From positions 1 through 15,688 of the forward strand of contig CAZJDM010000107.1 of the NCBI GenBank assembly GCA_964544765.1: 15,688 bases of DNA, in the 5' to 3' direction. Of the stretch, positions 6,858-13,622 are shown one piece after another. Both the position numbers and the translations under genes were made by a program. Position 1 is the first letter of the stretch, and each line of letters starts with the position of its first letter. This DNA comes from CAZJDM01 sp964544765 (GTDB lineage Bacteria; Bdellovibrionota_B; Oligoflexia; CAYFLR01). The notes below the pieces were generated by a model that was not told the DNA's origin, searched no databases, and worked only from the letters and a program-made list of their open reading frames with translations.

Positions 6858-7280
6858 TTAAAATAAAGGGAGTCCAGGAAGAACTTTTCTAAGCTTTTGA
6901 ATTGTCTTAATAGAAGGATTGGCATACCTGCTATCTTCAAGTTTTCTGTAGGCATAATCACTTTTATAACCTAATTTTTCTGCCACTTCTTTTTGAGTCA
7001 TGTTGTTTTTTAAACGCTCCTGTCTTAATAACATTGCAAAGACAATATTAATGTTTGCTTCTACCTCAACAATATCTTGTCCCTTTATTTTGTTATTAGG
7101 CATTGATAAGATATCCTTACTTTCAGCTGGCTCATCTAAGCATAAATTTAAAACTTCTTTCATATTTTTCATCAACTCCTCTTTAGAATCTCCTTGTGTA
7201 CGACACCCTTCTATTTCTACACATTCAGCCCAATAACCACCTTCTTCTGCGTTGTGTATTTTGAAATGATATTTTAACAT
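6858..7280 (-). CDS. hicB: HicB-family antitoxin with C-terminal helix-turn-helix
   Basis: The antitoxin and repressor of the HicAB module, 140 residues. The N-terminal part (1-60) has the HicB partial RNase-H fold pattern, with EEGGYWAECVEIEGCRTQGDSKEE following the usual E-x-G-G-Y-x-A-x-x-P/V-x-x-G-C-x-T-x-G-x-T/S arrangement. The C-terminal part (about 85-135) is an XRE-type helix-turn-helix (TQKEVAEKLGYKSDYAYRKLE), which in the family binds the module's own operator. AGGAGA six bases before the ATG supports the start, nine bases after the hicA stop. Gene order is toxin first, as usual for hicAB. Confidence 0.95.
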   Translation of the reverse strand: MLKYHFKIHNAEEGGYWAECVEIEGCRTQGDSKEELMKNMKEVLNLCLDEPAESKDILSMPNNKIKGQDIVEVEANINIVFAMLLRQERLKNNMTQKEVAEKLGYKSDYAYRKLEDSRYANPSIKTIQKLRKVLPGLPLF

Positions 7281-7289
7281 AAAGATCTC

Positions 7290-7472
7290 CTATTTATTTT
7301 CATTTAATTTCTTTAATAATGCCCTCTCAAGACCTTTTTTTAACTCTTTGTGCATTGGGATTGATTCTTTTAAATTTCCCTTCTGAAGTCTAACATGAGA
7401 TCCGGTTTGTCTAAGTTTAATCCAACCGTTTTTCAAATATAGCTTCAACATTTCTTTTCCGCTCATGGGCAT
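7290..7472 (-). CDS. hicA: HicA-family mRNA interferase toxin
   Basis: A 60-residue HicA toxin. It shows the double-stranded-RNA-binding-like fold signature: SGKEMLKLYLKNGW, then RQTGSHVRLQKG with the catalytic-type His in GSH (residues 25-27), and the IPMHKELKKGLERALLKKL end. HicA cleaves mRNA in a ribosome-independent way and is neutralised by HicB. AAGGAGG (7479-7485) is six bases before the ATG ending at 7472, which decides the start over an upstream in-frame TTG and a downstream ATG at 7466. Confidence 0.95.
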   Translation of the reverse strand: MPMSGKEMLKLYLKNGWIKLRQTGSHVRLQKGNLKESIPMHKELKKGLERALLKKLNENK

Positions 7473-7491
7473 TAACAACCTCCTTGTTATA

Positions 7492-7560
7492 TTTACATAA
7501 TAGCACCTATAAGTGCTGACGTCAACAAAAAAACAGCACTTATAGGTGCTATTATGTAAA
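7492..7560 (-). promoter_or_regulatory. hicAB promoter within a 27-bp perfect inverted repeat
   Basis: Arms 7492-7518 and 7534-7560 are perfectly complementary over 27 bp around a 15-base spacer. Each arm contains a 16-bp near-palindrome, AGCACCTATAAGTGCT (7502-7517 and, as its reverse complement, 7535-7550), with one mismatched pair of eight. The two sites are 33 bp apart, close to three helical turns, so they sit on one DNA face. On the minus strand TTGACG (7520-7525), 17 bases and TATTAT (7497-7502) form the promoter; one operator covers the spacer, the other lies just upstream of the -35. HicB or the HicAB complex is the expected ligand. Confidence 0.8.
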
Positions 7561-7579
7561 AACTTCCGTTTTTACATAA
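7552..7579. repeat. 12-bp perfect hairpin with TTCC loop
   Basis: TTATGTAAAAAC (7552-7563) pairs with GTTTTTACATAA (7568-7579) around a four-base loop. It partly overlaps the right operator arm of hicAB and contains the right copy of the flanking 20-mer. Confidence 0.7.
7559..7578 (+). repeat. Right copy of inverted 20-mer flanking hicAB
   Basis: AAAACTTCCGTTTTTACATA, matching 18 of 20 positions with the minus strand at 6678-6697. Together the copies frame hicAB. Confidence 0.6.
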
Positions 7580-7635
7580 GGATAGCTATTGTTTGTGGTA
7601 TAAGTTTAAGAACCAATTTGTAAAAATTTCCCGGC

Positions 7636-8082
7636 TCAGTCAAAGGAGGGGGGCTTCAAGTTTTTTTTTATCTGGTTTAATTTGTCGAAAGTAATTAAAT
7701 TATGAAGGAGATATGTAGCAATATTTTTAGTTAAAGCCCCATTACCGACTTAGTTTTTATGATTTTCCCATGAGAAAATGCGTTCTTTACGTATGGTTTT
7801 TAGGAATTTATGTAGTAAGACAATATCATCATTAAAATAACGTCTGTCTTCAGAATCAACAAGATCGTTCATATAAAACCGCTTATAGGTATAGTGATAT
7901 CCAGATTGTTCAATTTCAAGCAGTAGAGATCTTATAAAATCTAGATCTTCTACTTCTTGATATTTACTGTCTTTCGCAGCTTGTCTTAACATTGGAGTTA
8001 TTTTTTCATATAAATAAGAGTTAACTCCGGGTTTATTGTTATCGGGCAGGGTTCGAATAGTTGGGTTACTTATCAGATTATA
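7636..8082 (-). pseudogene. Truncated gene remnant with internal stop
   Basis: One minus-strand frame reads as protein from 8082 to the TGA at 7636-7638, broken only by a TAA at 7750-7752. The part before any ATG is clearly coding-like (NPTIRTLPDNNKPGVNSYLY, then EKITP), so the ATG ending at 7992, which gives an 80-residue ORF, is probably internal. After the TAA the same frame continues for 37 codons (including NGALTKNIATYLLHN and DKLNQIKKNL). A gene that lost its 5' end at about 8083 and then acquired a stop explains this best. Composition is charged and helical; no family was recognised. A short functional product from 7992 to 7750 cannot be excluded. Confidence 0.55.
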
Positions 8083-8154
8083 CTATCATTAAAATAAAAA
8101 TCGAATTAATAGTAAAAAACAAATTTAAGTGTAATAATTATATGATTATATAAG

Positions 8155-8183
8155 TTGATATAGGATATTTTTTCAATTATCTT
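8155..8183 (+). promoter_or_regulatory. Candidate promoter for the exported ParB-like gene
   Basis: TTGATA (8155-8160), 17 bases and TATCTT (8178-8183), with a leader of about 43 bases to the start codon. Moderate match only. Confidence 0.35.
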
Positions 8184-8226
8184 TATCCAAGATCATACAT
8201 TGTATGAATTGTGCTAGAAGCTCTTT

Positions 8227-9222
8227 ATGATATTTATGGAGTTGTCGTTGTTGTTCGTTTTATCAAATAAATTTATTAAATTATTCGTTTTTTTTATTTT
8301 TATCCTCAATAATACAGGTTTATGCTCGAATATACTTCTTTCGCAAAATAAATTTGAAGATTCCAAAACAACTAAAAAATCAAATAATCCAAGTCGCCTT
8401 ATTTTTCCTGGTACTGAAAGTTATCAGCAGGGGGAAGTTTATCGGTTTGATAGACTAGATATACTAAGGCCTACTCAGAGTGCTCTTGGTGTTGTTGCAG
8501 CGGCCACCAAGCAAAAGAAAATGGAGGCTATGTCTCCTAAAGGGTTGCAAACCTACCTAGCGGTAAGACCTATACCTATTATTATTGGACCTTATAAAGA
8601 GTTGTTCCTGATAGATCGTCACCATTTACTAAGAGCACTTGATAGTATGTGGTATAGAGGTGAAGTTCGCATGTTCATACAAGAAGATCTGTCCCCTTTA
8701 GAATATGATGAGTTTGTTGTGACAATGATTAAAAAAGGATATACGTATCTTATGAATGAATCATTTCAACCAATTGAATTTAAGGATTTACCTATCTCTA
8801 TCAAAGACCTTAAAGATAATGAATGGAGAAGTATTGCGGGTGCTTTAAGGAGGGAAGAGGCTTATGACAAGCCTCTAGCTGATCCAGAAGGTAAATATAT
8901 TCCACGGCCTTTTCTTGAATTTCTTCTTGCTCAACAATTATGGCTACGTTTTGAAAATCATAAGGAGTTATTTATTGCTTACGGGATTGATCCCGATCAA
9001 TTAATCTATAAAGAAAAAATGGCATTTAGTAGGCTTATGGTTAGAGATCCAGATATTCATGATTTATTATATGACATTAATTTTAGATGGTTTGCAATGA
9101 ATAAAAGGTTGAGAAGATTGAAACAAAATGCAGTTGGTTGTGCCAGATTACGTGATAGAATTGTAAAAAGACTTTTAATCCCGATGGCTCCTAGTTTTAA
9201 ACCAAGTTTTCAAGTGTATTAA
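8227..9222 (+). CDS. Exported ParB-like nuclease-family protein (ParBc_2 type)
   Basis: 331 residues. Residues 16-34 form a hydrophobic signal sequence after a lysine (KFIKLFVFFIFILNN), so the protein is probably exported. The mature part has the ParBc_2 (putative ParB-like nuclease) pattern: LDILRPTQSALG (77-88), VRPIPIIIGP (113-122) and the key DRHHLLRAL (130-138), followed by a helical C-terminal region to 331. This family is distinct from chromosome-partition ParB and its activity is poorly known; the D-x-HH motif resembles the phosphate/nucleotide-binding centre of ParB/Srx folds. Start: ATG at 8227, with a second ATG at 8236 equally compatible with the signal peptide; no strong ribosome binding site. 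Its 3' end overlaps the convergent lipoprotein gene by four bases. Confidence 0.8.
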   Translation: MIFMELSLLFVLSNKFIKLFVFFIFILNNTGLCSNILLSQNKFEDSKTTKKSNNPSRLIFPGTESYQQGEVYRFDRLDILRPTQSALGVVAAATKQKKMEAMSPKGLQTYLAVRPIPIIIGPYKELFLIDRHHLLRALDSMWYRGEVRMFIQEDLSPLEYDEFVVTMIKKGYTYLMNESFQPIEFKDLPISIKDLKDNEWRSIAGALRREEAYDKPLADPEGKYIPRPFLEFLLAQQLWLRFENHKELFIAYGIDPDQLIYKEKMAFSRLMVRDPDIHDLLYDINFRWFAMNKRLRRLKQNAVGCARLRDRIVKRLLIPMAPSFKPSFQVY

Positions 9223-9743
9223 TAATATATAGATAGAAGATGGCCGCTGCAGCTTATATAACGAGGCCTTTCGGTGTACATTGTCTTCACCCTACTTGTA
9301 TATTTCCCAGACATAAAATAGATATTATGATATTTTGCAATACCGTTTACAACTAAAGGTCTCACATCAGTGTGTCTAAAAGTAGCTGGATCCATAATGA
9401 TTTCCCCAAGATCAAATATGCATTTGAACGGGGATGAGTGGTTATTACATTTCAATCTTTTAATTTCTTTGATAGGGGGATAAAAAGTTTTCGCTATGAT
9501 GTCTTGAAAACTACCATTTTTGTAGAAACTAAAGAACGCATGGGGAAACTCATCATCCATGTTATTAGATCCAACAATACAAGTCATCGAAAAATTGTTA
9601 GGAGCCTCTTTGAGACTTCTAATTAATTGGTAGGAAGTTGTAACTTCGTTGCCAGATTTTAACCCTGATTTTGGAACTCTTTCCACACCACAAGCATTAA
9701 TCAACAAAGTTATAAGTATCAAAAAACTCATCATAATCTTCAT
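9219..9743 (-). CDS. Small lipoprotein of unknown function
   Basis: 174 residues with a short signal peptide ending in a convincing lipobox (LINAC, Cys18), so it is expected to be lipid-anchored. The mature part has further cysteines (including C55, C99, C107 and C165) that could form disulfides in the periplasm, and no family I recognise. AAGGA eight bases before the ATG supports the start. It is convergent with the exported ParBc_2-type gene with a four-base overlap of the stop regions, so each may limit the other's transcript end; a functional link is only a guess. Confidence 0.75.
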   Translation of the reverse strand: MKIMMSFLILITLLINACGVERVPKSGLKSGNEVTTSYQLIRSLKEAPNNFSMTCIVGSNNMDDEFPHAFFSFYKNGSFQDIIAKTFYPPIKEIKRLKCNNHSSPFKCIFDLGEIIMDPATFRHTDVRPLVVNGIAKYHNIYFMSGKYTSRVKTMYTERPRYISCSGHLLSIYY

Positions 9744-10028
9744 ATTAAATATCCTTAAGTAAGATGAATAAGAGACAAGAAAAGCCTCTTAGGACGTCGT
9801 GTTTATAACACAAATCTTATTTAGGAGTCTATGGTTGTTTTATAACTTATTAATATTTTTAATATAAGTATTGTAAAATTAAATTTAACAAAATAGAAAA
9901 GCATCGATTTTTACCTCAGAATTAAGTCAAGTAATAGGTGTGTAAATACATTTTAGTATCAAAGCTGTACTAGAATTTCTTTCATCTTAATTAAGATAAT
10001 TCGATTTGGGGCAGGACAGACAATAGTT
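9744..10028. other. Intergenic region with small palindromes
   Basis: 285 AT-rich bases between two minus-strand genes. It contains GTGTT-TAT-AACAC (about 9799-9811) and a 14-bp palindrome ATCTTAATTAAGAT (9984-9997) just after the membrane-protein gene's stop. Neither has a T-run, so no terminator is claimed. It must hold the lipoprotein gene's promoter. Confidence 0.4.
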
Positions 10029-11384
10029 TTAAGATCTACGTAGCAATCCATTACAAGGTCTGGCAATATATTGTTTCCAAAGTTCTCTGGCTTGTTGGGT
10101 TAATTTATTTAGGTTAGCACATTTCCACAGATAAACCGCAAATCCACCTATACCCACTGTTCCCAGAGATATCGAACCAATTTTCAAACCAGCTAAATCC
10201 ATCACTTGGATGCCAGTAATAATCATGGATTGAAAGAGCGCAAAAGCATTGGAATAACGTCGATATTGTTTTTCTTTATGCGGCTTTTTATTAATGGCCT
10301 TTTTTAGGATGTCCGCATTAATGATCGACCAAGTACTTTCCGAATAGACGGAAAGAGCAACGGTTCTTAAAATGTCAGTAACAACTGACAAGGAAAATAA
10401 TTCAGGTTTGATATCTAAGGCAACCATGCCCATGTGTAACACTGACATATAGGTCAGGATAACCATGGAATCTTTAACATATGTTTGAGGTAGACTGCTT
10501 CTCTCTTTCGTAATTCCAAACCAACTCTTACTACGTAGCCAGGATAAGTATTGTTGATTAAAAAATTGTAAAGTAGCAGACATACTACCCGCTAATAACC
10601 CTATAGGAGCAGCCATCAAAGGCGCAGTGTTTTTAGAAATGACCAGCGTAAAGGTTACCGTAGTACCAATGGTAATTCCTCTAATAATAGTAAAAACATG
10701 ATTATACATAGAAGATTTAGGTAATAAATCTTTATTTTTTGGATTTGCATAGATGGGAACCGTATCTTTACCAATTTTTTCTGCAATAGACTTTAAATCA
10801 GTTAGATCATGGGAAGCTAATGATTTTAAATCATGATCACTTAACAAACGACGTACAGTTATACCTTGTTTGCGAAACCGTTTTAACCGCGATTTTAAAA
10901 GTCGTCGATGCTTATTTGTAAAAGTCTGGAGTTTAGAGTTATTCCTATTATCCTCATCATCCCTAATCGCTTGTTGATTGTTATTCTTTTGTTTCTTAGG
11001 AGAATTAAGCAAAAGCAATGTTCTAACGTCTATACCCTGCTCGTTATCAAAAAGACAAAGAATCTCTACCTTTGCTTTAGGATTTTTCTTACGAACAGCT
11101 TTCAGTTCCTTTTGGGTGTATTTAATAGCGTCTTTTAATTGAGTAGGATCAACTACGGTTAAAACGGTTGTTGAAGTTTCAAAAGGAATACCCTGTTTAT
11201 TAGTCAAAGACGAAGATTTAAATTCAACAAAATCGAGAGCGACTAATTTATTATGTCCGAAGGCAAGTAACACCAAGTGAAGAATTCCATAAAATACCTG
11301 TACTTGGAGCCTTCGCCTAAAATTCCATTTCAACATACTACGGATAAAGGTACACCAAGGCATGCTAGAGCCATCTTTGGCCAT
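10029..11384 (-). CDS. Multi-pass membrane protein of unknown function
   Basis: 451 residues. After a short N-terminal part with one hydrophobic stretch (about 30-50), there is a soluble, very basic region (about 55-225) containing a strand-like VEILCLFDNEQGIDVRTLLLL block and an Arg/Lys-rich HRRLLKSRLKRFRKQG segment. The second half carries about six transmembrane helices (about 231-250, 254-275, 305-325, 333-348, 378-398 and 405-421), including a small-residue-rich MAAPIGLLAGSMSATLQ helix. The pattern recalls orphan membrane proteins I associate with predatory deltaproteobacteria, from memory only. GAGGA is correctly spaced before the ATG. It stands alone, 183 bases from the next gene. Substrate and role unknown. 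Confidence 0.75.
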   Translation of the reverse strand: MAKDGSSMPWCTFIRSMLKWNFRRRLQVQVFYGILHLVLLAFGHNKLVALDFVEFKSSSLTNKQGIPFETSTTVLTVVDPTQLKDAIKYTQKELKAVRKKNPKAKVEILCLFDNEQGIDVRTLLLLNSPKKQKNNNQQAIRDDEDNRNNSKLQTFTNKHRRLLKSRLKRFRKQGITVRRLLSDHDLKSLASHDLTDLKSIAEKIGKDTVPIYANPKNKDLLPKSSMYNHVFTIIRGITIGTTVTFTLVISKNTAPLMAAPIGLLAGSMSATLQFFNQQYLSWLRSKSWFGITKERSSLPQTYVKDSMVILTYMSVLHMGMVALDIKPELFSLSVVTDILRTVALSVYSESTWSIINADILKKAINKKPHKEKQYRRYSNAFALFQSMIITGIQVMDLAGLKIGSISLGTVGIGGFAVYLWKCANLNKLTQQARELWKQYIARPCNGLLRRS

Positions 11385-11513
11385 TAAATCCTCGAATAAC
11401 AGTGGTTTTGTAATAGCTGTATTATAAGAACACTAGCTAGCACAATTACCAAGGAGATGAAACCTTAAAATTAAAAGTTTTATATTATTAGATACTTCTA
11501 GAAATACATAGAA

Positions 11514-11558
11514 GAAAAAAGTAGGGATCACAGCTAGAACTGTAGCAGTTATCCCAAC
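11514..11558 (-). terminator. Rho-independent terminator of tetR/OMP unit
   Basis: Read on the minus strand, GTTGGGAT (11551-11558) pairs with ATCCCTAC (11521-11528) with one mismatch, an inner TACAG/CTGTG stem extends the hairpin, and six T follow at once (11515-11520). It lies about 10 bases after the stop of the outer-membrane-like gene, the last gene of that unit. Confidence 0.75.
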
Positions 11559-11568
11559 TTTATTATTT

Positions 11569-12153
11569 TTACCGAATATTTGTTAAATCAAAGTGATAAC
11601 CAATATGTAAGGTAACCAAAAAGTCCCATGGGTTGACTGTTACTACGCTATCTTGTACAGCAAAACTTTTCTTGGCAGAGATATTTTTCCAAATTGCTAA
11701 CCAGGGAGTGACATATAAAGAATCAATTAATATAAATTTCCATCCTGTTCGAACTCCTAAGTAGGTTGCATATAAGCGCTTACTAAGTTTTGTCTCTTCA
11801 TGGGTAAAGTCTAGTCTTTGTCTGTTAATATCAACTCCAATAAATCCTCCTTCAGTATTGTCTCCAATGTAGTCTAGTTTAAATCCCTGGATGTCCGTAA
11901 CCAAGTCAAACTGGTCAGTACCATACATTTTAGTTTCGAAGCTTTTTGGAAAATCCACATGAACCAATGTTATATCAAATCTAAATCCCCAATTTTCATA
12001 TCCTGGATGGATTGAAAAGCCTTTGTTGAAATATGCCAATGGGTCAGCTTCTAAATAAATCAATCCCAGCCCGGCAGATTTTTTTTCATTTGCGTAAGTT
12101 TTGTGTGCCAACATAATCAAGCTGATTAATAAAATTGTTTTGATGATTTTCAT
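11569..12153 (-). CDS. Outer-membrane-like exported protein
   Basis: 194 residues with a clear signal peptide (MKIIKTILLISLIMLAHKTYA, cleavage before NE). The mature part has alternating hydrophobic/polar strands and aromatic girdle-like residues (for example GLGLIYLEADPLAYF, YATYLGVRTGWKF, LHIGYHFDL) as in a small beta-barrel, although the last residues NIR lack the usual terminal Phe. AAGGAG six bases before the ATG supports the start. It is 18 bases downstream of the TetR-type gene and followed by a terminator, so the two form a unit and the regulator probably controls this protein. Ligand unknown. Confidence 0.75.
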   Translation of the reverse strand: MKIIKTILLISLIMLAHKTYANEKKSAGLGLIYLEADPLAYFNKGFSIHPGYENWGFRFDITLVHVDFPKSFETKMYGTDQFDLVTDIQGFKLDYIGDNTEGGFIGVDINRQRLDFTHEETKLSKRLYATYLGVRTGWKFILIDSLYVTPWLAIWKNISAKKSFAVQDSVVTVNPWDFLVTLHIGYHFDLTNIR

Positions 12154-12171
12154 GATTGACTCCTTTTGTAG

Positions 12172-12780
12172 TTAATCAAAGTTAGGTTTTTCCAGTTGTC
12201 CCTTCTTTGTAAGATAGGGATCAATTATTTGGAAGCTTAATTTGATTCCTTCCGCGAAATTCTTGGATGTAAATGTACGATCTTGGATATATAAGAAAGA
12301 TAACCATCCATCAGTTATGATCCAGCAGGATTTGACTAATTGATCCAATTTATCATCGTCCAACTTTTGCAGAATTTTTATTTTCTGTAGATATTTAAAA
12401 AAGGACATCATTTCCTTAAAACGCTTGTTTTGAAGGTTTCTGTATTTTTCTTTTAATAAAGGATCTCTTTGAATGAGAGAAACAATTTCAAACTGAAAAA
12501 ACTTGTATTCAGAAAAAAGCATCATTAGTTGATTGAAGAAGATCTGATGTCCAGGTATTCTAGTTGTGTTTGTTTTCCATATTTCATCCATTTTAACTAT
12601 CATTTCGTCTAAAATGGCCCTGATGATTTGTTCCTTATTATTGAAGTGGTGATATAAATTACCAGGACTAATATTCATTTCTTTAGCAATGTGATTGGTA
12701 GATGTGGCTTTTACTCCATGCTCATTGAATAATTTAGTAGCAATTTCAACTATTTTACTCTTGGTGTTTGGTTTATTCAT
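12172..12780 (-). CDS. TetR-family transcriptional regulator
   Basis: 202 residues. The N-terminal region (about 8-55) is a typical TetR helix-turn-helix: KIVEIATKLFNEHGVKATST, then NHIAKEMNISPGNLYHHFNNKEQII. The C-terminal part is helical and ligand-binding-like (F-Q-F-E-I-V-S-L-I-Q-R-D-P stretch), of the kind found in TetR repressors that often govern envelope or fatty-acid functions. The ATG ending at 12780 is chosen over a GTG nine bases earlier, which would sit only one base from AAGGA. Two matching operators lie in its promoter, so self-repression and control of the co-transcribed outer-membrane-like gene are expected. Confidence 0.92.
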   Translation of the reverse strand: MNKPNTKSKIVEIATKLFNEHGVKATSTNHIAKEMNISPGNLYHHFNNKEQIIRAILDEMIVKMDEIWKTNTTRIPGHQIFFNQLMMLFSEYKFFQFEIVSLIQRDPLLKEKYRNLQNKRFKEMMSFFKYLQKIKILQKLDDDKLDQLVKSCWIITDGWLSFLYIQDRTFTSKNFAEGIKLSFQIIDPYLTKKGQLEKPNFD

Positions 12781-12803
12781 ATATATCACTTCCTTTTTTA
12801 TAT

Positions 12804-12854
12804 TAGAGTAAATACTCTAATTCTAATTATAGAGCTTTTACTCTAATTTGTCAA
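12804..12854 (-). promoter_or_regulatory. Perfect sigma70 promoter with twin TetR operators
   Basis: On the minus strand TTGACA (12849-12854), exactly 17 bases and TATAAT (12826-12831) match the consensus in all twelve positions. Two copies of TAGAG-N6-CTCTA occur: 12830-12845 inside the promoter spacer and 12804-12819 downstream of the -10 (the latter within an 18-bp near-perfect palindrome, 12803-12820). Start-to-start distance is 26 bp. A strong promoter kept shut by its own TetR product is the obvious reading. Confidence 0.85.
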
Positions 12855-12974
12855 GTTAGGCCTTCCGATAGCAAATGGACAATTTTTTACTGAAGTTATT
12901 GAAATTTATTGCAATCTTAGTAAGAATATTCTAAATAAATTGCCTGTTAGGTATTAATTGGGAGACTATATGAT

Positions 12975-13622
12975 ATGAAAGGCGATATATTAGTCATTGA
13001 AGAGCATCATAGACGAGTTGCTCAGGTTATTACTCAGAAAATTATTGATAAAATAAGAGATAAATCAACTCGTTACATAATAACTGTGGCAGGTGAGTCA
13101 GGTAGCGGAAAATCTGAAACAGGCAAAGCTATAGCTGACGAATTTGAAAAACTGGGTATAAAGTCAGTTATATTGGGACAAGATGACTATTTTTATTTTC
13201 CACCTAAATCAAATGACACTAAAAGAAAGAAAGATTTAACATGGCTGGGTCCTCATAAGGAAGTTAAATTGGATGTTATAGAAAAAAACCTTGTAGAAGC
13301 CATTACTGGAGCAGAACAAATAGTTAAGCCTTTGATTGATTATGATGGTGATACAATAGAAGAAGAAACTATAACCTTAAAAGGAACTAAAGTTGTTATT
13401 GCCGAAGGAACGTACACTACTCTACTAAAAAATGTTGATACCAAAATATTTATAGATCGTAATAGATTAGATACCTTAGATCATCGACAAAAAAGAAATA
13501 GAGGTAATGAAGTAGGAGATCCTTTTATCGAAGATATTTTAAAAAGAGAACATAAAATAATTACTGAACATAAACAATTTGCGGATATAATTATTAACAA
13601 AGATTATCGAGTTGTAGAATGA
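12975..13622 (+). CDS. P-loop kinase of the uridine kinase/phosphoribulokinase type
   Basis: 215 residues. Walker A GESGSGKS (40-47) is followed by the uridine-kinase-like QDDYFYFPP (69-77), a W-x-G-P region (90-93), VIAEGTYTTL (141-150) and an Arg-rich lid RQKRNRG (171-177). This fold phosphorylates nucleosides or small sugars/alcohols in the cytoplasm. GGGAGA nine bases before the ATG supports the start (a second ATG overlaps at 12970). It overlaps the next gene by ATGA, so translation is coupled. The sucrose-phosphorylase-type neighbour suggests that the substrate is a sugar or polyol released by phosphorolysis rather than uridine; that is inference. Confidence 0.85.
   Translation: MKGDILVIEEHHRRVAQVITQKIIDKIRDKSTRYIITVAGESGSGKSETGKAIADEFEKLGIKSVILGQDDYFYFPPKSNDTKRKKDLTWLGPHKEVKLDVIEKNLVEAITGAEQIVKPLIDYDGDTIEEETITLKGTKVVIAEGTYTTLLKNVDTKIFIDRNRLDTLDHRQKRNRGNEVGDPFIEDILKREHKIITEHKQFADIIINKDYRVVE

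Noticed and set aside
7648..7740. GGGGCTT / AAGCCCC inverted pair
   Set aside because: Only seven pairs across about 80 bases, inside the pseudogene remnant; no further support.
8041..8075. tRNA T-arm-like GGTTCGAAT
   Set aside because: The bases around it do not form the five-pair T-stem and no acceptor or anticodon arms are present.
10908..11138. Plus-strand ORF opposite the membrane-protein gene
   Set aside because: Lies wholly antisense to a coherent 451-residue protein and lacks a ribosome binding site.
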